DNA from: Plantibacter flavus
GTDB lineage: Bacteria; Actinomycetota; Actinomycetes; Actinomycetales; Microbacteriaceae
Reading direction: 5' to 3'
Assembly: GCF_900177615.1 (NCBI RefSeq)
Contig: NZ_FXAP01000004.1
Span: forward strand, 248,001 to 312,000
DNA length: 64,000 bases
Shown here: in pieces, positions 52,190 through 61,570 of the stretch
Numbering within the stretch: position 1 is the stretch's first letter
How the letters are laid out: each line of letters starts with the position of its first letter
Position numbers and translations under genes: made by a program
The notes under the pieces: model-generated
What the model was told of the DNA's origin: nothing
The model's database searches: none
Seen by the model: only the letters and a program-made list of their open reading frames with translations

Positions 52190-54358
52190 CTATTCCTGTT
52201 CCTGCGCCTGGATGGCGGTGATCGCGACCGTGTTGACGATGTCCTGCACGAGCGCGCCGCGCGACAGGTCGTTGATCGGCTTGTTGAGCCCCTGCAACAC
52301 CGGACCGATCGCGACGGCGCCAGCGGAACGCTGCACCGCCTTGTACGTGTTGTTGCCGGTGTTGAGGTCGGGGAAGATGAACACCGTCGCGCGGCCGGCG
52401 ACCTGCGAGTCGGGCATCTTCGTCGCGGCCACCGCGGCGTCGGCGGCGGCGTCGTACTGGATCGGCCCCTCGACGAGGAGGTCGGGCCGACGCTCACGCA
52501 CCTGTCGGGTCGCTGAGCGGACCTTCTCGACGTCGGCGCCCGCACCGGAGTCACCGGTGGAGTACGACAGCATCGCGATGCGCTGCTCGATCCCGAACTG
52601 CTCCGCCGTCTCGGCCGACGAGATCGCGATGTCGGCGAGCTGGGCGTCGGTCGGGTCGGGGTTCACGGCGCAGTCGCCGTAGACGAGCACGCGGTCGGCG
52701 AGCGCCATGAGGAACACGCTCGACACCACGGAGACGCCGGGCTTCGTCTTGATGATCTCGAACGACGGCCGGATCGTGTGCGCCGTCGTGTGGGCGGCAC
52801 CCGAGACCATGCCGTCGGCGAGCCCGAGGTGCACCATCATCGTGCCGAAGTAGGAGACGTCGGTGACGGCGTCGCTCGCCATGTCGATCGTGACGCCCTT
52901 GTGCGCTCGCAGCCGGGCGTACTCATCGGCGAACTTGAGGCGCAGGACCGCGTCGAAGGGGCTGACGATGGTCGCCTTGCTGAGGTCGATGCCGAGCTCG
53001 ATGGCCCGTGACCGCACCTCGATCTCCTCACCGAGGATGGTGAGGTCGGCGACCTCACGGGCGAGCAGGGTGCCGGCCGCACGGAGGATGCGGTCGTCGT
53101 CGCCCTCCGGCAGGACGATGTGCTTGCGGTTCGACCGCGCACGTTCCAGCAGTCCGTACTCGAACATGAGGGGCGTGACGACGTCGGCGCGCGCCACGTT
53201 GAGCAGCTCGAGCAGGAGCGGTGCGTCGACGTTCTGCTCGAACAGCGCGAGCGCGGTGTCGTACTTGCGCTGCGAGTCGGCGGCGAGACGGCCGCGAGTG
53301 TTCATGACGCGGACCGCGGTGTCGTAAGTGCCGAGGTCGGTGCTGACGATCGGCGGGATCTCGCCGAGACCGGAGATGAGCTCTTCCACGACCTCGGGCA
53401 GCGGGAACCCACCGTTGAGGACGATGCCCGCGATGGACGGGAACGTGCCGGAGGCGTTGGCCATGAGTGCGGCGAGCAGCACCTCGGTGCGGTCGGCGGG
53501 GATCACGATGACGGATCCCTCGGTGATGCGCGGGAGCACGTTGACCATGGACATCCCCGCCACGACGACGCCGAGCGCCTCGCGTGTGAGCAGCTCCTCG
53601 CTGCCCTTCACGAGGGTGCCGTCGACGGCCTCGAGGATGCTGTCCATGGTCGGGGCGATGAGGAAGGTGTCTTCGGGGATGGCCCAGACGGGGACCATCG
53701 CGGCACCGGCGGCGTGGCCGGCCGGTGCGACGACGGAACCGTTCGCGGAGCCGTTCGGGTGGATGGCGTCGCTGATCGCGGCGGTGATCTCGAGGAGCTT
53801 GTCTGGATCGGCGCGGTTCGCGACCACGGCGAGCAACTGGGCGTGGGCGTCGGCGAGCTCGCCCAGGGCGAGTTCGGCGATGTTGCGCATGTCGTCGGGC
53901 GTGCGGGCGACGGACTGGCCGAGCTGCTCCCCCGCACCCTGACCGGCGCGGCCGCCGAGCACGAGGAGGACGGGTGCGCCGAGGTTGGTGGCGATCCGCG
54001 CGTTGTAGCCGAGCTCCGTCGGGCTGCCGACGTCGGTGTAGTCGGAGCCGAGGATGACGACCGCGTCGCACTGCGCCTCGATGTGCTTGTACCGCTGGAC
54101 GATGCGCGAGAGCGCCGCCTCGGGATCGGTGTGCACGTCGTCGTAGCTGACGCCGATGCAGTCCTCGTAGGCGAGGTCGACGCCGTCGTGCTCGAGCAGC
54201 AGCTGCAGCACGTAGTCGGGTTTCGTCGTGGACCGTGCGATGGGGCGGAACACCCCGATCCGCTCGATCTGATGGCTCAGGGTGTCGAGGACCCCGAGGG
54301 CCACCGTCGACTTCCCGGAGTGTCCTTCGGCAGAGATGATGTAAATGCTTCGCGCCAC
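52190..54358 (-). CDS. pta: Phosphate acetyltransferase (long form)
   Basis: A 722-residue enzyme. An N-terminal P-loop domain related to BioD (IYIISAEGHSGKSTVALGVL), a central DRTGG domain, and the C-terminal catalytic PTA domain from about residue 390 (RKHIVLPEGDDDRILRAAGT, MVSGAAHTTAHTIRPSFEII, YSTGDSGAGADVEKVR, IFPDLNTGNNTYKAVQRSAG). It converts acetyl-CoA and phosphate to acetyl phosphate for AckA. GTG 54358 starts directly before the P-loop domain, with GGA nearby; the frame extends 32 codons further without homology. A LacI-type operator candidate lies 156 bases upstream. Confidence 0.96.
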   Translation of the reverse strand: MARSIYIISAEGHSGKSTVALGVLDTLSHQIERIGVFRPIARSTTKPDYVLQLLLEHDGVDLAYEDCIGVSYDDVHTDPEAALSRIVQRYKHIEAQCDAVVILGSDYTDVGSPTELGYNARIATNLGAPVLLVLGGRAGQGAGEQLGQSVARTPDDMRNIAELALGELADAHAQLLAVVANRADPDKLLEITAAISDAIHPNGSANGSVVAPAGHAAGAAMVPVWAIPEDTFLIAPTMDSILEAVDGTLVKGSEELLTREALGVVVAGMSMVNVLPRITEGSVIVIPADRTEVLLAALMANASGTFPSIAGIVLNGGFPLPEVVEELISGLGEIPPIVSTDLGTYDTAVRVMNTRGRLAADSQRKYDTALALFEQNVDAPLLLELLNVARADVVTPLMFEYGLLERARSNRKHIVLPEGDDDRILRAAGTLLAREVADLTILGEEIEVRSRAIELGIDLSKATIVSPFDAVLRLKFADEYARLRAHKGVTIDMASDAVTDVSYFGTMMVHLGLADGMVSGAAHTTAHTIRPSFEIIKTKPGVSVVSSVFLMALADRVLVYGDCAVNPDPTDAQLADIAISSAETAEQFGIEQRIAMLSYSTGDSGAGADVEKVRSATRQVRERRPDLLVEGPIQYDAAADAAVAATKMPDSQVAGRATVFIFPDLNTGNNTYKAVQRSAGAVAIGPVLQGLNKPINDLSRGALVQDIVNTVAITAIQAQEQE

Positions 54359-54803
54359 GGTTTCCAGCCTACGGGGGCGGGCTCTGCGGGGGCTGGGTAA
54401 GCGCACAATGTCGTCCTCGCGGGGAGCGGTAGCAGCGAATCCGGCCCGGGGCAAGCCTGGATATCCGCCGTCATGAATGTTGCGGCCAGCGCGACTGCGG
54501 GAATGGTTGGCAATGGAAACGCTTACACGCTCGACAACCGCGACGTTCCGCCGAAGTGGCCGCCGATCCCCGCGCTACACCCGCGTAGCGTTGCGCTGAC
54601 CAGGCATTTTTGTCGATTAGCCAATTTCCGCTTGGGGGCCGAAAGCTCTCAGGGAACTGTTAGCTTCTCCCGCAGGGCAACCGACATTTGACGGACGCCC
54701 GGTCCGGTCAGAACACCCGTCCAAGAACACGGACGCACTGCACAGTCGCACGCGCCTGTCATCCCGGACGACCCAAACCGACTCCCGAACCCAAGGAATG
54801 CTC
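54359..54803. promoter_or_regulatory. Divergent control region of pta-ackA and a LASTG surface protein, with a cre-like operator
   Basis: No gene is seen here. TGGAAACGCTTACA (54514-54527) fits the LacI-family/cre consensus TG-N-AA-N-CG-N-TT-N-CA at every fixed position. CGCTAC-N6-GTAGCG (54573-54590) is a second inverted repeat. The AT-rich stretch TTTTTGTCGATTAGCCAATT (54608-54627) may include a promoter for the plus-strand gene. Confidence 0.5.
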
Positions 54804-56282
54804 TTGTCACGACACCTGTCCTGGCGGAAGGCACTCGCCGTGCCCGCCGCCATCGCTCTTGCCCTCGGCGGCGCGGTGCTCACCGCAGCACCGGCCTCCG
54901 CTGCCGAAGCCGGCCTCACAGTCACCGCGCCGGCTCAGAATTCCACCGTCGACTCCCGCACCGTCACCGTCACCGGTTCCGTGTTCGGCGGCTCGACCGT
55001 CATCGTCTACGCGGCGGACGGCACCACCCCGCTCGCTCGGACCAACGTCGGCGGCAGCTTCGGCCAGCCCATCGACTACAGCGTCCAGCTCCCGACGTAC
55101 GCGGACGACGCAACCGTCGCCCAGAACATCAAGGTCGGTGGCCTCTTCGGCGGCAGTGGCATCCCGCAGGTCCCCGTCGACTTCTCCCTCCCGGCCGTCG
55201 CCCCCGTCTTCTCGGTCACGAGCCCGACCGAAGGCCAGGAGCTGGGCTCCCGCACGGTCACGTTCACCGGTACCGGCACCGACGGCTCCACCGTCAACGT
55301 GCTCGACACCAACGGAGACCGCGTCCCCGGCACCACCGCCGCCGTCGTCACGGGCGGCCAGTGGACCACCACCGGCACCTACGCCGACGACGCAGCCGTC
55401 GCCCAGACGGTCAACGTCAACCAGCTGACCGGCGGCGCAGGCCGCGGCGAAGAGACCGTGAACTTCACGCTCCCGACCACCGTGCCCGCGCAGACCTTCG
55501 CGGTCACGAGCCCGACCGAAGGCCAGCAGCTGGGCTCCCGCACGGTCACGTTCACCGGTACCGGCACCGACGGCTCCACCGTCAACGTGCTCGACACCAA
55601 CGGAGACCGCGTCCCCGGCACCACCGCCGCCGTCGTCACGGGCGGCCAGTGGACCACCACCGGCACCTACGCCGACGACGCAGCCGTCGCCCAGACGGTC
55701 AACGTCAACCAGGTCACCGGCGGCGCAGGCCGCGGCGAGCAGACCGTGAACTTCACGCTCCCGGTCAACACCGTCCTCGGCGCTCCGAGCATCACCAGCC
55801 CGACCGAGGGCCAGACGGTCGTCGGCGACCGCGTCACGTTCACGGGAACCGGCGAGCCCGGTGCCTACATCGGTCTCCTGACCGTGCCGACCGCCGCCCT
55901 CGACGAGGTCTCCGCGAACGCCCGAGCTGCAGCCGAGCCGGCCGACCCCGCCGACGACATCCTCGTCGACGAGAACGGTCAGTGGAGCGTCACGCTCGCC
56001 TTCGCACCGAACGCGTACACGACCGTCGCGATCCAGAGCACCGTCCCCGCCCCGACCGAGGTCGACCAGATCTCGGCACCGTCCGAGCCCGTGTCCTTCA
56101 CCCTCGCTGCGGCCCCGGCCGCTGTCGCACCGGGTGCAGCCACGCCGCCGGCAGCCAACGCCGGGAACTCCCTCGCGTCGACCGGTGTCGACGGCACCGC
56201 GTTCATCGGTCTCAGCGCCCTGCTGATGCTCGGTGGAGCCGCTCTGCTCGTCGTCCGGAAGCGTCGCGCACAGCTCAGCTGA
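54804..56282 (+). CDS. LAXTG-anchored surface protein with duplicated 96-residue Ig-like repeat
   Basis: A 492-residue protein. The start is taken as TTG 54804 because AAGGA lies 6 nt before it; the ATG two codons earlier directly abuts that site. A signal peptide ends PASA/AEAG. Four Ig-like modules follow; the second and third (SPTEGQELGSRTVTFTGTGT and onward) are nearly identical over 96 residues. A Pro/Ala stalk, LASTG, a membrane helix and RKRRAQLS complete the anchor. Sortase E anchoring is inferred. It is divergent from pta, and a clear terminator follows. Confidence 0.88.
   Translation: MSRHLSWRKALAVPAAIALALGGAVLTAAPASAAEAGLTVTAPAQNSTVDSRTVTVTGSVFGGSTVIVYAADGTTPLARTNVGGSFGQPIDYSVQLPTYADDATVAQNIKVGGLFGGSGIPQVPVDFSLPAVAPVFSVTSPTEGQELGSRTVTFTGTGTDGSTVNVLDTNGDRVPGTTAAVVTGGQWTTTGTYADDAAVAQTVNVNQLTGGAGRGEETVNFTLPTTVPAQTFAVTSPTEGQQLGSRTVTFTGTGTDGSTVNVLDTNGDRVPGTTAAVVTGGQWTTTGTYADDAAVAQTVNVNQVTGGAGRGEQTVNFTLPVNTVLGAPSITSPTEGQTVVGDRVTFTGTGEPGAYIGLLTVPTAALDEVSANARAAAEPADPADDILVDENGQWSVTLAFAPNAYTTVAIQSTVPAPTEVDQISAPSEPVSFTLAAAPAAVAPGAATPPAANAGNSLASTGVDGTAFIGLSALLMLGGAALLVVRKRRAQLS
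55213..55788. repeat. Two nearly identical 288-bp direct repeats in a coding region
   Basis: The text starting CGGTCACGAGCCCGACCGAA at 55213 recurs at 55501 (period 288 bp, 96 codons), with only a few differing bases, for example GGAG versus GCAG after the CCA near the start. This is a recent in-frame duplication. Confidence 0.9.
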
Positions 56283-56297
56283 TCTGACGCACTCCCG

Positions 56298-56334
56298 AGC
56301 CCCGGGGTCCTGCCATGCGCAGGGCTCCGGGGCT
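56298..56334 (+). terminator. Intrinsic terminator after the LASTG surface protein
   Basis: A 16-bp stem with two mismatches (56298-56313 with 56319-56334) and a CATGC loop, 15 nt beyond the stop codon. Confidence 0.8.
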
Positions 56335-56482
56335 TTCGCGTGCTTCCGCAGTCGCAGGAGATCGGCGCGAGAGCAGGAGGAAGCGGCGCCGGATGTCCGG
56401 CTGCGAGGCGGATGTCCTGCTGTGACGCGGACGGGCCGATCGTGCCGGGCCGGAGACGGCCACCGCACGCACCGCACGCACG
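56335..56482. other. Gap between the surface-protein terminator and the SRP RNA
   Basis: No gene or repeat seen. GC-rich sequence with two similar GCGGATGTCC/GCCGGATGTCC stretches (56390-56413). Confidence 0.5.
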
Positions 56483-56574
56483 AAAAGACTCCCCGCGCAC
56501 CCGCCAGAGCCCGGTTACCCTTGCTGCGTTTCCGCCCTGGGGGAGTTGGCCTGGATGGCGCCACGCGGGGAGCC
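56483..56574 (-). ncRNA. ffs: Small SRP RNA (4.5S type)
   Basis: Read on the minus strand, the region contains CCCCCAGGGCGGAAACGCAG followed by CAAGGGTAACC, the conserved helix 8 of bacterial SRP RNA with its GGAA/GAAA tip and the AGCA...GGTAA asymmetric loop that binds Ffh. The 5' end GGCTCCCCGCG (56574 downward) pairs with the 3' end CGCGGGGAGTC (11 bp including a G-U pair), closing a single long hairpin of ~90 nt. TCTTTTC after the 3' end is a transcription terminator. A -10 element TACACT (56582-56587) lies 7 nt before the 5' end. It has no link to the adjacent protein genes. Confidence 0.9.
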
Positions 56575-56581
56575 GTCACCC

Positions 56582-56587
56582 AGTGTA
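56582..56587 (-). promoter_or_regulatory. -10 element of the SRP RNA promoter
   Basis: TACACT on the minus strand, 7 nt upstream of the paired 5' end of the RNA. No clear -35 match is seen. Confidence 0.5.
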
Positions 56588-56731
56588 CCCGAGCCGCGAC
56601 CGGGTTGCGTACGCCCCGGTTGAGGCGTTGACTGGCGGATCTGGGAGCACTGGCCCCAGACCACCGATCGACCGCCGTCCCCACGAACGGACGGCGCACC
56701 GATCGGGACCGCATCGAACGAGAGGACTCAC

Positions 56732-57382
56732 ATGACCGACGTCGTCATCGCCGGAGGACACGGACAGATCGCCCTGCACCTGCAGCGACTGCTCGCCGAA
56801 GCAGGACACTCCCCCGCCGGCATCATCCGCAACCCCGAGCAGGTGGGCGAGCTCCAGGGCATCGGCTCCCGAGCCATCGTCCTCGACCTCGAGCACTCCT
56901 CGGCAGCAGAACTCGCCGACGAACTGGCCGGGGCCGACGTCGTCGTGTTCGCGGCGGGAGCCGGCCCGAACAGCGGCGCCGACCGCAAGCTCACCCTCGA
57001 CCGCGACGGCGCCATCCTCCTCGCCGAGGCGGCCGAGCTCGCCAAGGTCCCTCGCTACATCATGGTGTCGGCGATGAGCACCGACGACTTCGACCCGGAG
57101 TCGAACGACGTGTTCCAGGTCTACCTGCGGGCGAAGTCCGAGGCCGACGCCGACCTCCGCGGGCGCGACCTCGACTGGACGATCGTCCGTCCGGGCGGCC
57201 TGACCGACGACGCCCCGACCGGCACGATCACCGCCGCGACGACCACCGACCGCGGCTCGATCCCGCGCGCCGACGTCGCCGCCGTGCTGTTCGCGCTCAT
57301 CGAATCGGGTGCGGCGTCCCGCACGCAGTTCGAGGTCATCGGCGGCGAGACCCCGATCCGCGAGGCGCTCTCGGCGCTGTAG
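56732..57382 (+). CDS. NAD(P)-binding SDR-like oxidoreductase / NmrA-type epimerase homologue
   Basis: A 216-residue Rossmann-fold protein. The nucleotide loop is VVIAGGHGQIALHLQRLLAE (variant GGxGxIxxH), followed by VVVFAAGAG, a central VPRYIMVSAMS strand and YLRAKSEADADLRGRDLDWT with WTIVRPGGLTD, typical of the atypical SDR family (YwnB/SDR_a5-like). The active-site YxxxK is present as YLRAK. The substrate is unknown; such small proteins often reduce or sense NADPH. Monocistronic; a repeat array follows. Confidence 0.88.
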   Translation: MTDVVIAGGHGQIALHLQRLLAEAGHSPAGIIRNPEQVGELQGIGSRAIVLDLEHSSAAELADELAGADVVVFAAGAGPNSGADRKLTLDRDGAILLAEAAELAKVPRYIMVSAMSTDDFDPESNDVFQVYLRAKSEADADLRGRDLDWTIVRPGGLTDDAPTGTITAATTTDRGSIPRADVAAVLFALIESGAASRTQFEVIGGETPIREALSAL

Positions 57383-58446
57383 GCCAGTCCGGCTCCTGAG
57401 CTTGTCGAAGGGCGGCACCGGCACAGGCTCGGTGAACGGATCCCCGTTCCCGGGCCTGTCGTCGTCTCCGGAAGACCCGGTCCCCGAGCCGGTTCTCGGT
57501 CCCCGACCCTGTACCCGGTCCCTGACCCGGTACCCGGTCCCTGAGCCTGTCGAAGGGCACCACGAGAAGACCCCACCCTTCGACAAGCTCAGGGACCGGA
57601 ACGGAGGCGGGCAACGAACACCGGCCACTGCGCCTGTCGAAGTGCACACGGGAGACACCACCCTTCGACAAGCTCAGGGACCGGAGAAGGTTCCAGGGAC
57701 CGGAACGGGAACGGGCGACGAACACCGGTCACTGAGCCTGTCGAAGTGCACACGGGACACACCGCCCTTCGACAAGCTCAGGGACCGGAGAGGGTTCCAG
57801 GGACCGGAGAAGACTCCAGGGAACGGAGACGGGCGACGAACACCGGTCACTGAGCCTGTCGAAGTGCACACGCGAGACACCGCCCTTCGACAAGCTCAGG
57901 GACCGGGGAGGGTTTCAGGGACCGGAGAGGGTTCCAGGGACCGGAACGGGGACGGGCAACGAACACCGGTCACTGAGCCTGTCGAAGTGCACACGCGAGA
58001 CACCACCCTTCGACAAGCTCAGGGACCGGAGAAGGTTCCAGGGACCGGAACGGGGACGGGCAACGAACACCGGTCACTGAGCCTGTCGAAGTGCACACGC
58101 GAGACACCACCCTTCGACAAGCTCAGGGACCGGAGAGGGTTTCAGGGACCGGCGAGGGTTCCAGGGACCGGAGAAGGTTTCAGGGACCGGAGAAGACTCC
58201 AGGGACCGGAACGAGGACGGGCGACGAACACCGGTCACTGAGCCTGTCGAAGTGCACCACAACCGATGCCCGCGACGGCTCCGAAGAGTTCCCTGACCGG
58301 TACCGGCACCGTGTGCGCGCGACCTGGCGCACATATGGAGTTCCTGTGGGCGACACGTCCAGGGGTGTTACCTGTTCGTTATCAGTCCTAGGATCGGGCA
58401 ACGGGTTCCGGCCCGGACGATGTACGCAGCGCGACGGAGGCCGACG
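57383..58446. repeat. Large composite array of dispersed repeats
   Basis: From ~57395 to ~58255 the DNA is built of repeating cassettes: reverse element CCCTTCGACAAGCTCAGGGA (starts at 57576, 57661, 57765, 57883, 58006 and 58110), one to four GGTTCCAGGGACCGGAGA-type subunits, GAACGGGGACGGGCAACGAA, forward element CGGTCACTGAGCCTGTCGAA and a CACACGCGAGACACC spacer. Intervals are 85, 104, 118, 123 and 104 bp, varying with subunit number. Long open frames across it are repeat text (LRQAQGP, PFDKLRDR, SLSLSKC) and not genes. The last ~190 bases hold the likely promoter of the next operon (CTGTTCGTTATCAGTCCTAG, 58371-58390). Confidence 0.9.
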
Positions 58447-59069
58447 ATGGACCAACGCTACGACCCCGCGTTCCAGCGCGGACACACCGACGATCGCCCG
58501 CGCCCGAACGTGGGTGACACCGGCCGCCGCAGCCGCCTCGCGTCGCTCGAGGAGGTCGCCCCGCAGCTCATCCAGCCGCCGACCGACGGACGACCCGTCC
58601 GCCCACCGACCGACGACCGGTTCGACGATGGCCCGCGCGCCCAGCCGTCCCGCGGCATGCCATCGCAGACCGACCGTCGCGTGCACCCGTTCGAAGCCCG
58701 GACCGGCGACACCACGGCGGTCGCCGATCCGCCTGGGGCGGCGGGTCCCGACACGCAGCAGACCCAGCTCGACCAGGAACGGTACGGCGAGTACCTCGAC
58801 GCCGCCGACGCCCACCGGGTCCGCGCCGCCGTCTGGGAACGGGTCCTCTGGATCGTCGGTGTCGTCTTCACCCTCGGCGGCGGCGTGGGGCTGTGGCAGT
58901 CGTTCACCCTGCTGTACCGCGGGTTCGTCGGAGACAGCGGCCCGACCGACAACTACCTCTGGATGCAGTTCCTCGGAGCACTCGCCCCGACCCTCATCAC
59001 GATCGGCCTCGCCACCATCGTCGCGCTGCTGTTCAAGCGCATGCTCGACCACGACCGCAGGAGCCGACC

Positions 59070-59073
<4 letters not shown>
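58447..59073 (+). CDS. Membrane protein of unknown function, first gene of the MoxR operon
   Basis: A 208-residue protein; ATG 58447 follows GGAGG by 6 nt. The first ~135 residues are polar, Arg/Asp/Pro-rich and probably disordered. Two helices follow (VLWIVGVVFTLGGGVGLWQS and LGALAPTLITIGLATIVALL) and a basic tail. Its stop overlaps the MoxR start (ATGA), tying it to the MoxR-DUF58-TgpA system. The family is not recognised; it may help anchor the ATPase complex at the membrane. Confidence 0.75.
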
Positions 59074-60113
<1,040 letters not shown>

Positions 60114-60175
60114 TCCGATGGCCCCGCACCGCGACCGCTGGATCGCCGTGATCCGGCACCGGAGGTCCTGAGCCC

Positions 60176-61570
60176 ATGAAGCGTCGCGTGCCGTTGACGA
60201 GACGCGCGGTCGGCGTGCTCATCGCGGCCGGCGTGTGCCTCATCTTCGCGCGCGGGATCGGCTCGCCAGAGTTACTCGCAGCGGCCGGCCTGCTCGTCGC
60301 GCTCGTGGCCGCCAGCTTCGGCGCGGTCTACCTCGAGCGACCGTCGCTCCGGGTCGACCGCATCACCCGGCCCGACCTCGTCGCGGTCGGCGGGCGGATC
60401 TCCGTCGAGGTCACGATCGCCGAGACGAGCGCACTCCCCCACGTCCACACGGAGTGGAAGGACCGCGTGCCGGCCGGACTCGCCGGCAGCGCCGAGGGGA
60501 CCCTGCCGAGTACCGGCGTCGCGGGCATCGGTTCACGCCGCCGGACGGCCGAGTACACCGTGACGGCGCTGCGTCGCGGGGAGCACGAGCTCGGCCCGCT
60601 CGGGCTGACCGTGAGCGACCCGTTCGGACTCGTCGTCCGTCGTCGCGACGTGGGCGGGACGCATGCGGTCGTCGTCCTGCCAGAGGTCGTCGCCCTCCCC
60701 GAGATCCCCGCGCTCACGGCCAGTCGCGACGGTTCCACCCGCCCGTCGTCGCTGCACGTCGGCGCGGGCGAGGACGACATCATCGCCCGTCCCTACCTGC
60801 CGGGGGACGCGATCCGCCGACTGCACTGGCGGGCGAGCGCGCACCACGGTGAGCTGATGGTGCGGCAGGAGGAGCAGCGCAACGACCCCGAGGCGACCGT
60901 ACTCCTGGACACCGCCGCAGCCCACTGGGCCTGGCCCGACGACGATCCGTCGTACCTGCCGGCGTTCGAGCAGGCCGTGTCGCTGGCCGCCTCGATCACC
61001 GCCCACCTCGTCGACGCCGACTACCGCGTCAACCTGGTCGGTGCCGGCACCGAGGAGCTCTCCCGGGAGATCAGCGCGAGATCCGCGTCCGGTGGCCTGC
61101 GGTCCAGCCCCGTCGGCGACATGGGCGACGCGCTCGCCCGCGGCGGGCAACATCTCGAGGAGGACGACCTCGACGCCGCCCTGCTCGACCTGGCCCTCCT
61201 GCGACCATCGGTGCAGCCCAATCGGTTCCTCGACCTCTCACCCGTCATCGCCGCGCGCCGGTCGCAACCGGTCATCGCGATCCTCGGCGACGTCGAGGAG
61301 GGCGACCTCGGCGAGCTGACCGCCGTCGCGCACCTCTCACCACTCCCCGTCGCACTCCTCCCGGCCGGCGCCCGGCGTCGGAGCATCGAGCTCCTGGAAT
61401 CAGCCGGGTGGCGCTGTCACGTCGGCGAGCGCGGCGCATCGTTCCAGGCCCTGTGGTCCGGCACGAGCGGTCCGGCGACCACCACGCTGGCGCCGCAGTC
61501 GGTCGGCCGCGGCGGTCGGGGCGGCCAGGGCGGTCGCCGGGGCGCCGGAGGTGCGTATGTCCGTCGCTGA
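60176..61570 (+). CDS. DUF58 domain-containing membrane protein
   Basis: A 464-residue protein with two N-terminal helices (VLIAAGVCLIFA and ELLAAAGLLVALVAASFGAV), a beta-rich region and the DUF58 core (GAGEDDIIARPYLPGDAIRR followed by LHWRASAHHGELMVRQ), then a vWA-like fold (VLLDTAAA with its Asp near the metal site) and a Gly/Arg tail. It is the usual partner of MoxR ATPases. A 62-nt gap from MoxR contains a repeat of the AGGTCCTGA end. It overlaps the TgpA-like gene by 14 nt. Confidence 0.9.
   Translation: MKRRVPLTRRAVGVLIAAGVCLIFARGIGSPELLAAAGLLVALVAASFGAVYLERPSLRVDRITRPDLVAVGGRISVEVTIAETSALPHVHTEWKDRVPAGLAGSAEGTLPSTGVAGIGSRRRTAEYTVTALRRGEHELGPLGLTVSDPFGLVVRRRDVGGTHAVVVLPEVVALPEIPALTASRDGSTRPSSLHVGAGEDDIIARPYLPGDAIRRLHWRASAHHGELMVRQEEQRNDPEATVLLDTAAAHWAWPDDDPSYLPAFEQAVSLAASITAHLVDADYRVNLVGAGTEELSREISARSASGGLRSSPVGDMGDALARGGQHLEEDDLDAALLDLALLRPSVQPNRFLDLSPVIAARRSQPVIAILGDVEEGDLGELTAVAHLSPLPVALLPAGARRRSIELLESAGWRCHVGERGASFQALWSGTSGPATTTLAPQSVGRGGRGGQGGRRGAGGAYVRR

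Noticed and set aside
57309-58241. Plus-strand frame of ~310 codons (VPEPVEG/LRQAQGP text) in the repeat array
   Set aside because: Composed only of translated repeat units; no start signal and no non-repeat sequence.
57395-58255. Possible CRISPR array
   Set aside because: Spacers are themselves repeats and spacing varies from 85 to 123 bp; it is a cassette array of dispersed elements.
60118-60171. 17-codon ORF between MoxR and DUF58
   Set aside because: Very basic, no ribosome site; it looks like a small duplication of the AGGTCCTGA gene end rather than a peptide gene.
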